Shown one piece after another: positions 24,655 through 33,137 of a stretch of DNA of 41,389 nucleotides. Made by a program: the position numbers and the translations under genes. Under the pieces are notes generated by a model. It ran no database searches. It saw only the letters and a list, made by a program, of their open reading frames with translations, and was not told the DNA's origin. The stretch is taken from the NCBI GenBank assembly GCA_050946775.1, contig JBMNVL010000002.1:1-41389 (forward strand), written 5' to 3'. Numbering within the stretch: position 1 is the first letter of the stretch; each line of letters starts with the position of its first letter. Origin of the DNA: UMGS1474 sp050946775 (GTDB lineage Bacteria > Bacillota > Clostridia > Oscillospirales > Acutalibacteraceae).

Positions 24655-25950
24655 ATGGATATTCGGTTTCATACCCTTGGCTGCAAGGTCAACCAATACG
24701 AAACGCAGGCAATGATGGCCCTGGCGGCCGACGCCGGGCACACGGTGGGCGAATTCGCCCCCGGAGACGCCGCCGCCAAAGCCGCCGACGCGCTGGTGAT
24801 CAATTCCTGCACCGTGACCGCCGAAAGCGACCGCAAGCTACGCCAGCTGGTGCGCCGCTGCCGGCGGGACAATCCCGGCGCCGTGCTGGCGGTGACCGGC
24901 TGCATGCCGCAGGCCTTTCCCGAGGCCGCCGCGGCGCTGGAGGAAGCGGACGTCGTGATGGGCAACGCCGACCGGCACGCCCTGCTGAACGCCATCGCCG
25001 ATCTGGCCGCCGGCGCCGGCCGGCGGGTGGACATCCCCGCCCACGGCGGCGATTACGAGACGCTGTCCATCCATCGCTTCGCCGGGCGCACCCGCGCCTT
25101 CGTCAAGATCGAGGACGGCTGCAACCGGTTTTGCTCCTACTGCATCATCCCCTACGCCCGCGGACGGGTGCGTTCCCGTCCGCTGGACGATCTGACAAGG
25201 GAGCTGGAGGCGCTGGCCGCCGACGGCCACCGGGAGGCGGTGCTGGTGGGGATCAATCTGACCGCCTACGGGCAGGATCTCGGGCTGACCGTCGCCGACG
25301 CGGTGGAAGCCGCCTGCGCCGTGGAGGGAATCGACCGGGTGCGGCTGGGGTCGATCGAGCCGGATCATCTCACCCCCGCCGTGATCGACCGGCTGGCGGC
25401 GCAGAAAAAGCTGTGTCCCCAGTTCCACCTGTCGCTGCAAAGCGGATGCGACGCCACCCTGCGGCGGATGCGCCGCCATTACACCGCCGCGGAGTACGCC
25501 GCCGTCTGCGACGAGCTGCGCCGGGCGTTCCCCGGCTGCGCGTTGACCACCGACGTGATGGTGGGCTTCCCCGGCGAGGACGAGGAGGAGTTCTCCGCCT
25601 CGCTCGATTTCGTGCGAAAGATCGGCTTTTTCAAGATCCACGTTTTCCCCTATTCCCGCCGTCCCGGCACTCCCGCCGCCAAAGCGCCCGATCAGGTGCC
25701 GCAAAAGATCAAGGCGGACCGCGCCGCGCGGATGGCGGCCGCCGGCGACGCCGAGCGCGACCGGCAGTTGGCGGCGCTGGTGGGACAGCGGGTGGATGTG
25801 CTGCTCGAGACCCGCGCCGCCGACGGGCGGCTGGAGGGGTACACCCCCGCTTACGTGCCGGTGCTTTGCCGCACCGGCGCTTCGCCGGGATCCCTCGTTA
25901 CCGTCCGTGTGACCGGCTTTGCCGACGGGATCTGCTTGGCGGAGGAATAA
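24655..25950 (+). CDS. mtaB: tRNA t6A37 methylthiotransferase
   Basis: Radical-SAM enzyme that converts N6-threonylcarbamoyladenosine at tRNA position 37 to its 2-methylthio form. It has 431 residues. The MTTase domain has FHTLGCKVNQYE with Cys10, then Cys52 and Cys83. The radical-SAM motif CNRFCSYC has Cys156, Cys160 and Cys163, followed by IIPYARGRVRSR, which is diagnostic of MtaB rather than MiaB or RimO. A C-terminal TRAM-like domain is present. The start at 24655 follows GAGGG; the TTG at 24649 is a weaker alternative. The next gene starts 24 bp downstream. Confidence 0.94.
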   Translation: MDIRFHTLGCKVNQYETQAMMALAADAGHTVGEFAPGDAAAKAADALVINSCTVTAESDRKLRQLVRRCRRDNPGAVLAVTGCMPQAFPEAAAALEEADVVMGNADRHALLNAIADLAAGAGRRVDIPAHGGDYETLSIHRFAGRTRAFVKIEDGCNRFCSYCIIPYARGRVRSRPLDDLTRELEALAADGHREAVLVGINLTAYGQDLGLTVADAVEAACAVEGIDRVRLGSIEPDHLTPAVIDRLAAQKKLCPQFHLSLQSGCDATLRRMRRHYTAAEYAAVCDELRRAFPGCALTTDVMVGFPGEDEEEFSASLDFVRKIGFFKIHVFPYSRRPGTPAAKAPDQVPQKIKADRAARMAAAGDAERDRQLAALVGQRVDVLLETRAADGRLEGYTPAYVPVLCRTGASPGSLVTVRVTGFADGICLAEE

Positions 25951-25974
25951 CCGCCCATACAAGGAGGAATCATT

Positions 25975-26787
25975 ATGATACATACTATCCGGGAACTGGC
26001 GGTGGATTACGCCGCCGCCGGCGCTCCGTCGCCCAACGAGGCGGCCAGACTGTACACCTATCTGCTGGACGATATCCGGGAGCTGCCCTTCCACACCCGT
26101 CCGGCGGTGATCGTCTGCCCCGGCGGCGGCTACAGCGGCACCTGCGACCGGGAGGCTGAGCCGGTCGCGGTGCGGTTCAACGCGCTGGGCTGCCACGCCT
26201 TCGTTTTGCGGTATCACTGCGCGCCTCACCGTTACCCGGTGGCGCTGCTGGAGGCGGCTGCCGCGGTGGCCGAGGTACGCGCCCACGCACAGGAATGGCA
26301 CGTCGATCCCGATAAGATCTTCATTCTGGGCTTTTCGGCCGGCGGCCATCTGGCGGCGTCGCTGGGCACGCTGTGGAACGCCGAGCCGGTCGCCCGGCTG
26401 TACCCCGACGGCCAGGCCAGGCCCGGCGGGATGATCCTGTGTTACCCGGTGATCTCGTCGGGCAAATACGCCAACCGCGGCTCGTTTGAAAACCTGCTCG
26501 GCCCTGATCCCGACCCGGCGCTGTGGCAATTTTTATCGCTGGAAGAGCGGGTGAGCGCCGATACCGTTCCCGCCTTCATCTGGCACACCTATGACGACGG
26601 ATGCGTGCCGGTGCACAATTCCCTGATGATGGCGACGGCGCTGCGCCAACACGACGTGCCGCTGGAGATGCATATTTATCCCCACGGCGACCACGGGCTG
26701 GCGCTGGCCAACGACCAGACCGCCCGGGACGTGCCCGCCTGCCAGCCCTGGCCGGAGCTGGCCGCCGCCTGGATCAAGCAGCTGTGA
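25975..26787 (+). CDS. Alpha/beta hydrolase, carbohydrate-esterase-like
   Basis: A 270-residue serine hydrolase. Near residues 48-54 is the oxyanion motif CPGGGYSG. The nucleophile elbow is GFSAGGH with Ser121. The acid is probably Asp207 or Asp208 in HTYDDGCVPV, and the base is His240 in YPHGDHG. The layout matches short bacterial acetylxylan esterase/BD-FAE-like enzymes, which remove acetyl or other esters from polysaccharides. There is no signal peptide, so it is predicted to be cytoplasmic. An AAGGAGGAATC ribosome site precedes the ATG. It lies between mtaB and a PNPOx-family gene with gaps of 24 and 13 bp, suggesting co-transcription. Exact substrate unknown. Confidence 0.87.
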   Translation: MIHTIRELAVDYAAAGAPSPNEAARLYTYLLDDIRELPFHTRPAVIVCPGGGYSGTCDREAEPVAVRFNALGCHAFVLRYHCAPHRYPVALLEAAAAVAEVRAHAQEWHVDPDKIFILGFSAGGHLAASLGTLWNAEPVARLYPDGQARPGGMILCYPVISSGKYANRGSFENLLGPDPDPALWQFLSLEERVSADTVPAFIWHTYDDGCVPVHNSLMMATALRQHDVPLEMHIYPHGDHGLALANDQTARDVPACQPWPELAAAWIKQL

Positions 26788-26800
26788 AAGGAGCCGCGCC

Positions 26801-27202
26801 ATGACTACCCCCACCCGGATGACCTATGAGGACGCCCGCGCTTTGCTGAACGGCGGGCGGTACGGCGTTCTGGCCGCCGTCGGCGACGGCGATACGCCTT
26901 ACGGCGTGCCGCTTTGCTATTTGTCGGAAAAGCACCGGATCTGGTTTTGCCTGCATCCCGACGGGCAGTTATCCCGGCTGCTGTCCTACCGCAACCGGGT
27001 CAGCTTCACGGCGGTGGAAGCCGGCGCGGCCTTGCCGGGGCGCAGCGTGATCGCCTTCGGCGAGATCGCGCCGCTGACCGATCCCCGGCAAAAAAAGGCG
27101 GCGCTGCAAAAGTGGATCGACAAATACGGCGCACCGCCCGATCCCGACGCCATCTGGTGGCGGATGGACTGCGAATATCTGTCCGGCCAGGTCCGGGCAT
27201 AA
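26801..27202 (+). CDS. Pyridoxamine 5'-phosphate oxidase-family protein (NimA-like)
   Basis: A 133-residue flavin-binding split-barrel protein. It has RYGVLAAVGDGDTPYGVPLCYLSEKHRIWFCLHPDGQ, then a central RVSFTAVEAG segment and VIAFGEIAPLTDP, typical of the small PNPOx-like/NimA group that binds FMN or heme. Members include nitroimidazole-resistance proteins, but most are uncharacterised, so resistance is not claimed. An AAAGGAG ribosome site precedes the ATG. It is the last gene of the mtaB cluster before a strong terminator. Confidence 0.87.
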   Translation: MTTPTRMTYEDARALLNGGRYGVLAAVGDGDTPYGVPLCYLSEKHRIWFCLHPDGQLSRLLSYRNRVSFTAVEAGAALPGRSVIAFGEIAPLTDPRQKKAALQKWIDKYGAPPDPDAIWWRMDCEYLSGQVRA

Positions 27203-27209
27203 AAAAGTA

Positions 27210-27238
27210 AAAGCCCCGCGGCGTCGCCGCGGGGCTTT
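27210..27238. terminator. Bidirectional rho-independent terminator
   Basis: Perfect 13-bp GC-rich stem (AAAGCCCCGCGGC / GCCGCGGGGCTTT) with a 3-base loop, flanked by A-rich and T-rich sequence. It closes the PNPOx-family gene and the convergent minus-strand gene. Confidence 0.9.
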
Positions 27239-27242
27239 AGTT

Positions 27243-27881
27243 TTACTTCTGTTTTAACAGCCCTTCCACCAGGGCGACGGCGGCGGCGTGGGAATCGTTG
27301 CCGTCGGCGGTGCCGGTGGCGTTGCGCACTCCGATCCACAGGGTATCGGGCGCGCCGTCGACTCCCGGCTGCCAGACGACGTGATCGCTGCCGTCGGACA
27401 GGGTGGTGAAAAAGTCGTAATCCTTGGCGAGATTTTGGATCTTGCTCTCGTAATACTCCGGCTCCATGGCCCAAAGCAGCACGTCGCCGGCCGCCAGATG
27501 GGCCAGCAGGGTGTTGTCGTTGGCCACCTTGCGGTCGGAATAGGCGATCCCCATCGCCAGATCCTCGATGAGCACTTCGATCTTGCCGTCCCCGTCCCGG
27601 TCGGCGGCGACCGCCTCCAGCTGCTCTTGCAGGGCGGCGTTGGTCTGGGCGGTGGTCGGCGCACCCGTCAGCATCACCACCACGAAATCGGGATCGTCCT
27701 TTTTCACCAGCTGCGCCACACCGGTGATCACCAGCACCAGCGCGAAAATCCCCACGATGATGTTCCACTTGTAGTGATACCACAGGTTTTCCCACCACTT
27801 GGCGGGTTTTTGCGGCGGCTTTGGCGGATCGGGCTTGAGTTCCTCAGGATCCACCCCGACGAGATAGCGTTCCCGTGCCAT
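27243..27881 (-). CDS. Single-pass membrane protein, unknown function
   Basis: A 212-residue protein with a cytoplasmic Pro/Lys-rich N-terminus (PDPPKPPQKPAKWWENLWYHYKW), one helix (about 40-58) and an extracytoplasmic domain of about 150 residues. The Trp/Tyr/Lys cluster just before the helix is common in small clostridial membrane proteins. The outer domain contains DRDGDGKIEVL, a calcium-loop-like segment, and alternating alpha/beta sequence. No catalytic motif is evident. It has its own promoter (27912-27940), an AAAAAAGGAGG ribosome site and a shared terminator, so it is monocistronic. Family not recognised. Confidence 0.8.
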   Translation of the reverse strand: MARERYLVGVDPEELKPDPPKPPQKPAKWWENLWYHYKWNIIVGIFALVLVITGVAQLVKKDDPDFVVVMLTGAPTTAQTNAALQEQLEAVAADRDGDGKIEVLIEDLAMGIAYSDRKVANDNTLLAHLAAGDVLLWAMEPEYYESKIQNLAKDYDFFTTLSDGSDHVVWQPGVDGAPDTLWIGVRNATGTADGNDSHAAAVALVEGLLKQK

Positions 27882-27911
27882 GGGCGTCGCCTCCTTTTTT
27901 CATCTGCAAAG

Positions 27912-27940
27912 AGTATACACGATCTTTCCGGTTTTTTCAA
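27912..27940 (-). promoter_or_regulatory. Promoter of the single-pass membrane protein gene
   Basis: Minus strand: TTGAAA (27940-27935), 17 bp, TATACT (27917-27912). It diverges from the rpiB promoter. Confidence 0.8.
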
Positions 27941-27967
27941 TATTCCGCGGGATTTTCGCTGCAGCCG

Positions 27968-27996
27968 TTGCGCCGGGGACGGATTTGTGGTACACT
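27968..27996 (+). promoter_or_regulatory. Promoter of the rpiB-radA cluster
   Basis: TTGCGC (27968-27973), 17 bp, TACACT (27991-27996), 30 bp before the rpiB start. An AAAGGATG ribosome site follows. Confidence 0.75.
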
Positions 27997-28026
27997 GTAC
28001 TCAGTTTTTTCAAAGGATGTGGTTTT

Positions 28027-28476
28027 ATGATCGCCGTGGCCTGTGACCACGCCGCGCTGGAGATGAAAAGGGAGCTGCTCGCCCTGCTGGACGACATGGG
28101 GCTTGACTACCGCGACTTCGGCACCTATACCGCCGAAAGCTGCGACTACCCGGTGTTTGCCGCCCGTGCCGCCAAGGCGGTGGCCAGCGGCGAATGCGAC
28201 CGCGGAATCCTGATCTGCGGCACCGGGGTGGGCATCTCGCTGGCCGCCAACAAGGTCAGAGGGATCCGCTGCGTGTGCTGCAGTGAGCCTTATTCCGCCG
28301 AAATGTCCCGCCGCCACAACGACGCCAATATGCTGGCGATCGGCGCGCGGGTGGTGGGCACCGAGCTGGCCAAAATGATCGCCCGCGTCTGGCTGACCAC
28401 CGCTTTTGAGGGCGGCCGGCACCAGCGCCGGGTGGACATGATCACCGCGCTGGAAAACGGTGAGGAACTGGAGTGA
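28027..28476 (+). CDS. rpiB: Ribose-5-phosphate isomerase B
   Basis: Interconverts ribose 5-phosphate and ribulose 5-phosphate in the pentose phosphate pathway. It has 149 residues, normal length. Signatures: ACDHAA with Asp7 and His8, CGTGVGIS with catalytic Cys64, and RRHNDANM with His97. The related galactose-6-phosphate isomerase subunits are longer or lack this set. The start at 28027 is preceded by AAAGGATG; the upstream open frame lies inside the promoter region. The next gene begins 5 bp downstream. Confidence 0.93.
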   Translation: MIAVACDHAALEMKRELLALLDDMGLDYRDFGTYTAESCDYPVFAARAAKAVASGECDRGILICGTGVGISLAANKVRGIRCVCCSEPYSAEMSRRHNDANMLAIGARVVGTELAKMIARVWLTTAFEGGRHQRRVDMITALENGEELE

Positions 28477-28481
28477 CCGCC

Positions 28482-29231
28482 ATGGATAACGTAAAAGCCT
28501 TTTCCCTGCCCCGTCTGGCGGGCAAAACCTTCGCGCGCACCTGCGTGGCGGCGCTGATCGGGCTGATCATCTATCTGGGCCTTTCGTCCATTTTCCGGAT
28601 CGTCAGCACCCACCAGATCGGTTTCGCCATCTGGACCGCGGGCGAAGACGGCGCCGCGCCGACGGTGGAGCGGCATTACTACACCGATCCCGACTACACC
28701 GAGGATCTGCCCGTGACCGAGGAACAGCAGGTCACCCGGCTGTATTCCGATCCTCCCGAGGCCGCCGTTCTCGCCAGCCAGATCCTCACCCAGCTCGGCG
28801 CGGCGTTCGTGCTGATCGTGTTTGCCTATCAGCCGATGTGGCGGCAGGGCGATCACGACCGCAACGAAGCCGCCTTCGGCCGGGGTCGGCAGGATCCCCT
28901 GTCGGGGCTGAAGGTGGGCGCGGTGGCGGATATTCCGGCCATCGGGGTCTATCTCGTGCTGTGGCTGGGAAAACTGGGGGTGTTGCCCGCCGTTACCACC
29001 TGGTCGGCCTTCACCCTGCTCAACGGCAGTTTTCTGCCCTACTGCTACTGGATCATGGCGCCCCAGCTGGCCGGATCGACCGCTTCGCTGAGCGTGTGGC
29101 AATTGCTGGCGCTGGCGGTGCCGGCGCTGGTACTGCCGGTGATCTGCCACGTGGGCTACACCCTTGGTTGGCGGCAATTCTCCATCGGGGAAAAGCTGAC
29201 CTTCAAAAAAGTCAAATCGAAAAAACGCTGA
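28482..29231 (+). CDS. Multi-pass membrane protein, unknown function
   Basis: A 249-residue membrane protein with about five helices (roughly residues 20-40, 98-115, 140-165, 172-192 and 200-222), with an acidic outer loop between the first two (HYYTDPDYTEDLPVTEEQQ). The C-terminus is Lys-rich. I do not recognise the family. It starts 5 bp after rpiB; a GTG overlapping the rpiB stop at 28473 is an alternative start. cwlD follows after 49 bp. Its position between rpiB and cwlD does not identify a function. Confidence 0.75.
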   Translation: MDNVKAFSLPRLAGKTFARTCVAALIGLIIYLGLSSIFRIVSTHQIGFAIWTAGEDGAAPTVERHYYTDPDYTEDLPVTEEQQVTRLYSDPPEAAVLASQILTQLGAAFVLIVFAYQPMWRQGDHDRNEAAFGRGRQDPLSGLKVGAVADIPAIGVYLVLWLGKLGVLPAVTTWSAFTLLNGSFLPYCYWIMAPQLAGSTASLSVWQLLALAVPALVLPVICHVGYTLGWRQFSIGEKLTFKKVKSKKR

Positions 29232-29280
29232 CGCATACCGCCGCTTTTTCCCGCATAGGATGGGCGGGAGGTGGTACGGG

Positions 29281-29976
29281 GTGAACGAAAGATTTTTTCG
29301 CCGTCGGCTGGCGCTGGCGGCGGTATTGATCGCGCTCGTCGGTCTGTCGGCGGCGATCGGACGGATTGGGCAAGCTGTCCCGGCGAACGGCCAACCGGCG
29401 CCCTACGTGCTGATCGATCCCGGGCACGGCGGCGCCGACGGCGGCGCGGTGGCGGCCGACGGCACGGTGGAAAAGCAGATCAATCTCGCCATCGCCCGGC
29501 CGACCGCCGATCTGCTGCGGGTGTTCGGGTATACCGTGAAAATGACCCGGGAGGACGACCGCTCGATCCACGATCCCGACGCGACGACCGCCCGCCGGCA
29601 AAAGGTCAGCGATATCCGCAACCGCACCGCGCTGGCCAACGGCTCGCTGATCACCGTCAGCATCCACCAAAACCATTTTCCCCAGGCGCAATATCACGGG
29701 GCGGTGGTGCTCTACGCGCCGGGCGATCCGGCAAGCGAGGGACTGGGCGCCGCCGTGCGGGAAAGCGTGCTGTCCCTGCTGCAGCCCGACAACGAACGGG
29801 CGCTGAAAAAAAGCGGGGACGAGGTCTATCTGCTGGCGCACGCCACCCGTCCCGCGATTTTGGTGGAATGCGGGTTTTTGTCCAATCCCGCCGAGCGGGA
29901 AGCGCTGAAAGCACCGGATTATCAGCAAAAAATGGCGTTCGCCATCGCCGCGGGCGTGCTGAAGTACGCGCCGTAA
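29281..29976 (+). CDS. cwlD: N-acetylmuramoyl-L-alanine amidase, CwlD-like
   Basis: Zinc amidase of the Amidase_3 family; CwlD helps make muramic-delta-lactam in the spore cortex. The 231-residue protein has an N-terminal signal anchor (about 10-28). The catalytic domain has zinc ligands His49 in DPGHGG, Glu64 in VEKQINLA and His129 in SIHQN, and catalytic Glu196 in VECGFLSN. There is no extra cell-wall-binding domain, which fits CwlD better than LytC-type amidases. The GTG start at 29281 follows GGGAGG at good spacing; the ATG at 29260 has no ribosome site. radA follows after 19 bp. Confidence 0.88.
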   Translation: MNERFFRRRLALAAVLIALVGLSAAIGRIGQAVPANGQPAPYVLIDPGHGGADGGAVAADGTVEKQINLAIARPTADLLRVFGYTVKMTREDDRSIHDPDATTARRQKVSDIRNRTALANGSLITVSIHQNHFPQAQYHGAVVLYAPGDPASEGLGAAVRESVLSLLQPDNERALKKSGDEVYLLAHATRPAILVECGFLSNPAEREALKAPDYQQKMAFAIAAGVLKYAP

Positions 29977-29995
29977 AGCAAAGGAAGTATGTATC

Positions 29996-31357
29996 ATGCC
30001 CACCAAAAACAAATCGGTCTTCATCTGCTCCGAATGCGGGTACGAATCCGCCAAATGGAGCGGCAAATGCCCCGCCTGCGGAGAGTGGAACACCATGAAC
30101 GAGGAGACCCGCTCTCCCGCGCGGGCGGCGTCGCCGTCGGCGGTCGGCTTCACCCGGCGCACGCCCCGGCGGATCACCGAGCTGGATCCCGAGGGCGAGC
30201 AGCGCTATCAGACCGGGATGAAGGAGCTCGACCGGGTGCTGGGCGGCGGCATCGTCAAGGGCGGGCTGATGCTGATCGGCGGCGATCCGGGGATCGGCAA
30301 ATCCACCCTGCTTTTGCAGATCTGCGCCCATCTGGGCAAAACGCTGACCATCCTGTACGTATCGGGCGAGGAGTCCGAGCGGCAGATCAAGCTGCGGGCG
30401 GATCGGCTGGGCGTCGTCAGCGACAACCTGTACGTGATGTGCGAGACCGACGTCGACACCATTCTCGACGCCCTGCAGACCCAAAAGCCGGACATTCTGA
30501 TCATCGACTCCATCCAGACCATGAGTCTGGCCGAGGTGGCGTCTTCTCCCGGCAGCGTCACCCAGGTGCGGGAATGCACCTCGGCCATTATGCGGGCCGC
30601 CAAAAGCGTCGACACTCCGGTGTTCATCGTCGGCCACGTCAACAAGGACGGCAACATCGCCGGGCCGAAGGTGATGGAGCATATCGTCGACTGCGTGCTG
30701 TATTTCGAGGGCGACCGCCACACCAGCTACCGGATGCTGCGCTGCGCCAAAAACCGCTACGGCGCCACCAACGAGATCGGCGTTTTTGAAATGCGGGACA
30801 AGGGGCTGTTCGAGGTGGACAACCCTTCGCTGATGCTGCTGTCGGGACGGCCCAAAAACGTCAGCGGCACCTGCGTTTGCTGCGCAATGGAGGGCTCCCG
30901 GCCGATGCTGGCCGAGGTGCAGGGGCTGGTATCGCCCAGCAGCTTCGGCAACGCCCGGCGGATGGCGACCGGCTTTGATTACAACCGGCTGTCGCTGCTG
31001 CTGGCGGTGCTGGAAAAACGGGCGGGCTATTTCTTCTCCAATCTCGACGCCTATCTCAACGTGATCGGCGGGCTGTATCTCGACGAGCCGGCGGCCGATC
31101 TGCCGGTGGCGCTGGCGCTGGTGTCCAGTCTCAAGGACACGGTGGTGGGCGAAGGGATCGTCGCTTTCGGGGAGATCGGTCTGGCCGGCGAAATCCGGGC
31201 GGTGTCCCACGCCGAGGCCCGGGTCGCCGAAGCGGCGCGGCTTGGCTTTACCCGGGTGATCGTCCCCTACCACAATCTGAAAACGCTCGGCAAGCGGGAG
31301 GATATCGAAATCGTCGGAGTGCGCACCGTGCGGGACGCCTTCGACGCGTTGAATTGA
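29996..31357 (+). CDS. radA: DNA repair protein RadA
   Basis: Branch-migration helicase-like protein that acts in recombinational repair. It has 453 residues. A C4 zinc finger uses Cys11, Cys14, Cys25 and Cys28. The RecA-like ATPase has Walker A GGDPGIGKST (95-104) and Walker B DILIIDSIQT. The RadA-specific motif is KNRYG at 252-256, with Tyr in place of the usual Phe. A Lon-like C-terminal domain spans about 290-450. The start has an AAAGGAAG ribosome site. It is the last gene of the rpiB cluster. Confidence 0.95.
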   Translation: MPTKNKSVFICSECGYESAKWSGKCPACGEWNTMNEETRSPARAASPSAVGFTRRTPRRITELDPEGEQRYQTGMKELDRVLGGGIVKGGLMLIGGDPGIGKSTLLLQICAHLGKTLTILYVSGEESERQIKLRADRLGVVSDNLYVMCETDVDTILDALQTQKPDILIIDSIQTMSLAEVASSPGSVTQVRECTSAIMRAAKSVDTPVFIVGHVNKDGNIAGPKVMEHIVDCVLYFEGDRHTSYRMLRCAKNRYGATNEIGVFEMRDKGLFEVDNPSLMLLSGRPKNVSGTCVCCAMEGSRPMLAEVQGLVSPSSFGNARRMATGFDYNRLSLLLAVLEKRAGYFFSNLDAYLNVIGGLYLDEPAADLPVALALVSSLKDTVVGEGIVAFGEIGLAGEIRAVSHAEARVAEAARLGFTRVIVPYHNLKTLGKREDIEIVGVRTVRDAFDALN

Positions 31358-31439
31358 CAAGTCTGCATATAAAAAGCGAGGCGCCTCGGGACGCCCTCCG
31401 TAAGGAAAGCGGTTAGAGGCTGCCGGCGCAAAAGAATAT

Positions 31440-31474
31440 AAAACCGGCGTGACCGTAACGGCCGCGCCGGTTTT
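31440..31474. terminator. Bidirectional terminator after radA
   Basis: AAAACCGGCG (31440-31449) pairs with CGCCGGTTTT (31465-31474), giving T runs on both strands. It lies between radA and the convergent YhfC-family gene. The 80 bases before it hold only a short palindrome (GAGGCGCCTC, 31379-31388). Confidence 0.82.
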
Positions 31475-31508
31475 GTCTCTTGGATTCTGGGGCAATATCC
31501 GATGCTCG

Positions 31509-32348
31509 TTATGGCTGCGGACAAGGAGGGTGCTTCTCCACTTTGTTGTAGAGCTTAGCGGCAATGAAAACGATGACCGCGGTCCACAAGGCGGCCCAGA
31601 TCTCGACCGTCCACAACGGTACCACGCCTCTCTGATACAGGGCGGGAAAGGTATCCATCAGCATATGCAGCAAAATGGCAGCCGGCAGAAAGCCCTTCTT
31701 TGCGTTCACGACGCCGTAATACACGATGACCGTAAGCCCGATATGGAGGAACATTGCGAACAAACGCTCCATGACGTTCATCGCCATCATGGCGTAATCA
31801 AACGAGGCGGCCGCCTGAACGGACGCGAGCGCGGCAGTGGCGTTTTCCTCGGTGATCTTCAATGTATGAAGCGCATTTTCCGTATTTCCCGCAGAGAACA
31901 GGACCGCAACGACAAGATATAAAATCATGGCAGGCAGAAGAACCGCCAATATCTCGATTCCACCATGACCGATCCCGTACAGAACTGCGTTTTCAGGAGT
32001 GCGGTTCTTTTTCATGACGTACTTCAGAACAATATGCCGCCCGCATTCCTCAAAAACACCCGCCATAAGAATTCCATAAAGGACGAAAGCTGCCGTGTTC
32101 CCGTTAATGAACCGGGAAACGGGATTGTCCGCAAGGAGGCAGAAATAATGCACGCCAAGCTCCAGCACGCGGGCAAAAACCATAAACCCGACAGCGCCGG
32201 CAACGAGATAGCGGATATTAGTCTGTTCTTTATGCTTTCTACGCCAGTAGAGGAAGAAAACGACAGGGATCGCGATCATCAGAATGACCGTAATGATCAA
32301 AGAGGGGATGCTGCTTCTTCCGATGGCGATATTCTTAAACTCCGTCAT
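31509..32348 (-). CDS. YhfC-family intramembrane metalloprotease-like protein
   Basis: A 279-residue polytopic membrane protein with about eight helices. Conserved membrane residues match the YhfC family: EECGRHIVLK (about residues 106-115), GHGGIEIL, a HIGLTVIVYYGV segment and LLHMLMDTFPAL. The family is distantly related to CAAX/CPBP intramembrane proteases, with Glu-Glu and His residues as likely metal ligands. It overlaps the upstream MerR-type regulator by 4 bases (ATGA), so the two are made together. The substrate is unknown. The pairing with a membrane-bound MerR regulator suggests envelope stress or peptide response, which is inference. Confidence 0.85.
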   Translation of the reverse strand: MTEFKNIAIGRSSIPSLIITVILMIAIPVVFFLYWRRKHKEQTNIRYLVAGAVGFMVFARVLELGVHYFCLLADNPVSRFINGNTAAFVLYGILMAGVFEECGRHIVLKYVMKKNRTPENAVLYGIGHGGIEILAVLLPAMILYLVVAVLFSAGNTENALHTLKITEENATAALASVQAAASFDYAMMAMNVMERLFAMFLHIGLTVIVYYGVVNAKKGFLPAAILLHMLMDTFPALYQRGVVPLWTVEIWAALWTAVIVFIAAKLYNKVEKHPPCPQP

Positions 32349-33070
32349 TCTTCCTCGCCTCCCCAGACCTCCACGCAAAAGCCTTTGTGACCGCATGCGG
32401 TGCAGGTCAGTTTCCGGGCTGTCGGCGTATGATTCGCCCAAAAAGCTTCCCTTCGTGTGGGTTTGAATACCTTGTGACATTCCGGGCAGATGTATTGCAC
32501 ATGATGGAAGTAGTACCGGCTGACCAGCGTACCCCAGACAGCCGCCGCCAGCGCCCAGACAACGAACGGCCACCAGATACCTTTGACGATCCAGAAAATG
32601 ACGGAAAACCACTGCAGGGCCGTGACCGGGATCCCGGTCAGGATCATCATCCCGCGCATCCCTTTCAGTTTTTTCTTGCCTTCCATGATAAGGGCTATGT
32701 CACCGATGGATTCGAGGGAGAATGCGGTTTGGCTTTTCAGTCCGTTTTTCAACCCTCGCAGCCTTTCCAGCTTTTCCTGTTTATCAGAGATCTCATCCGA
32801 AAGAGCTTTCTCTTGCTGCTCTATCAGCAGAGCGATTACCTTTTCCGGATGCTCTTCTCTCAGGATCTGTGAGATGGCGTCGATCGGAAGATCCAACTCG
32901 CGCAGAAAGCAAATGATCTTCATGCGCCTCAGATCGTCTTCCGAGTAGAGCCGTCTCCCGCCTTCGGAAAGCTCACTGGGGATCAGGATGCCTCTGGTAT
33001 CATAATACTGAACCGTCCGGACCGTAACGCCGCAGAGCTTCGCAAGCTCTCCCGTCGTGTATTTGGACAT
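32345..33070 (-). CDS. MerR-family regulator fused to membrane helices and a zinc ribbon
   Basis: A 241-residue protein with an unusual layout. Residues 4-70 are a MerR winged helix (YTTGELAKLCGVTVRTVQYYDTRGIL). A coiled coil follows (about 75-112). Two membrane helices lie at about 142-162 and 164-186. The C-terminal zinc ribbon has Cys195, Cys198, Cys223 and Cys226. Canonical MerR proteins are soluble dimers with a short effector domain; here the effector region is a membrane hairpin plus ribbon. The start at 33070 follows AGGAGGTGAACGCT; the GTG at 33079 lies inside that ribosome site. Its own promoter has the 19-bp spacer typical of MerR control. A YhfC-type protease gene overlaps its end. 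Confidence 0.87.
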   Translation of the reverse strand: MSKYTTGELAKLCGVTVRTVQYYDTRGILIPSELSEGGRRLYSEDDLRRMKIICFLRELDLPIDAISQILREEHPEKVIALLIEQQEKALSDEISDKQEKLERLRGLKNGLKSQTAFSLESIGDIALIMEGKKKLKGMRGMMILTGIPVTALQWFSVIFWIVKGIWWPFVVWALAAAVWGTLVSRYYFHHVQYICPECHKVFKPTRREAFWANHTPTARKLTCTACGHKGFCVEVWGGEEE

Positions 33071-33094
33071 AGCGTTCACCTCCTTACGCCACGG

Positions 33095-33125
33095 ATTTTA
33101 CAACATGACGCTGCGTAACAAGCAA
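33095..33125 (-). promoter_or_regulatory. MerR-type promoter with 19-bp spacer and internal dyad
   Basis: Minus strand: TTGCTT (33125-33120), 19 bp, TAAAAT (33100-33095). The long spacer is the hallmark of MerR-activated promoters. Inside it lies the imperfect dyad TGACGCTGCGTAA (33106-33118), with core ACGC-T-GCGT. A further half-site pair (TTACGCA ... TGCGTAA) extends upstream to about 33137. Confidence 0.8.
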
Positions 33126-33137
33126 TACCTTACGCAA

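Noticed and set aside
29657..31564. A 635-codon minus-strand frame opposite radA
   Set aside because: It overlaps cwlD and radA, both with full motifs, and has no start signal.
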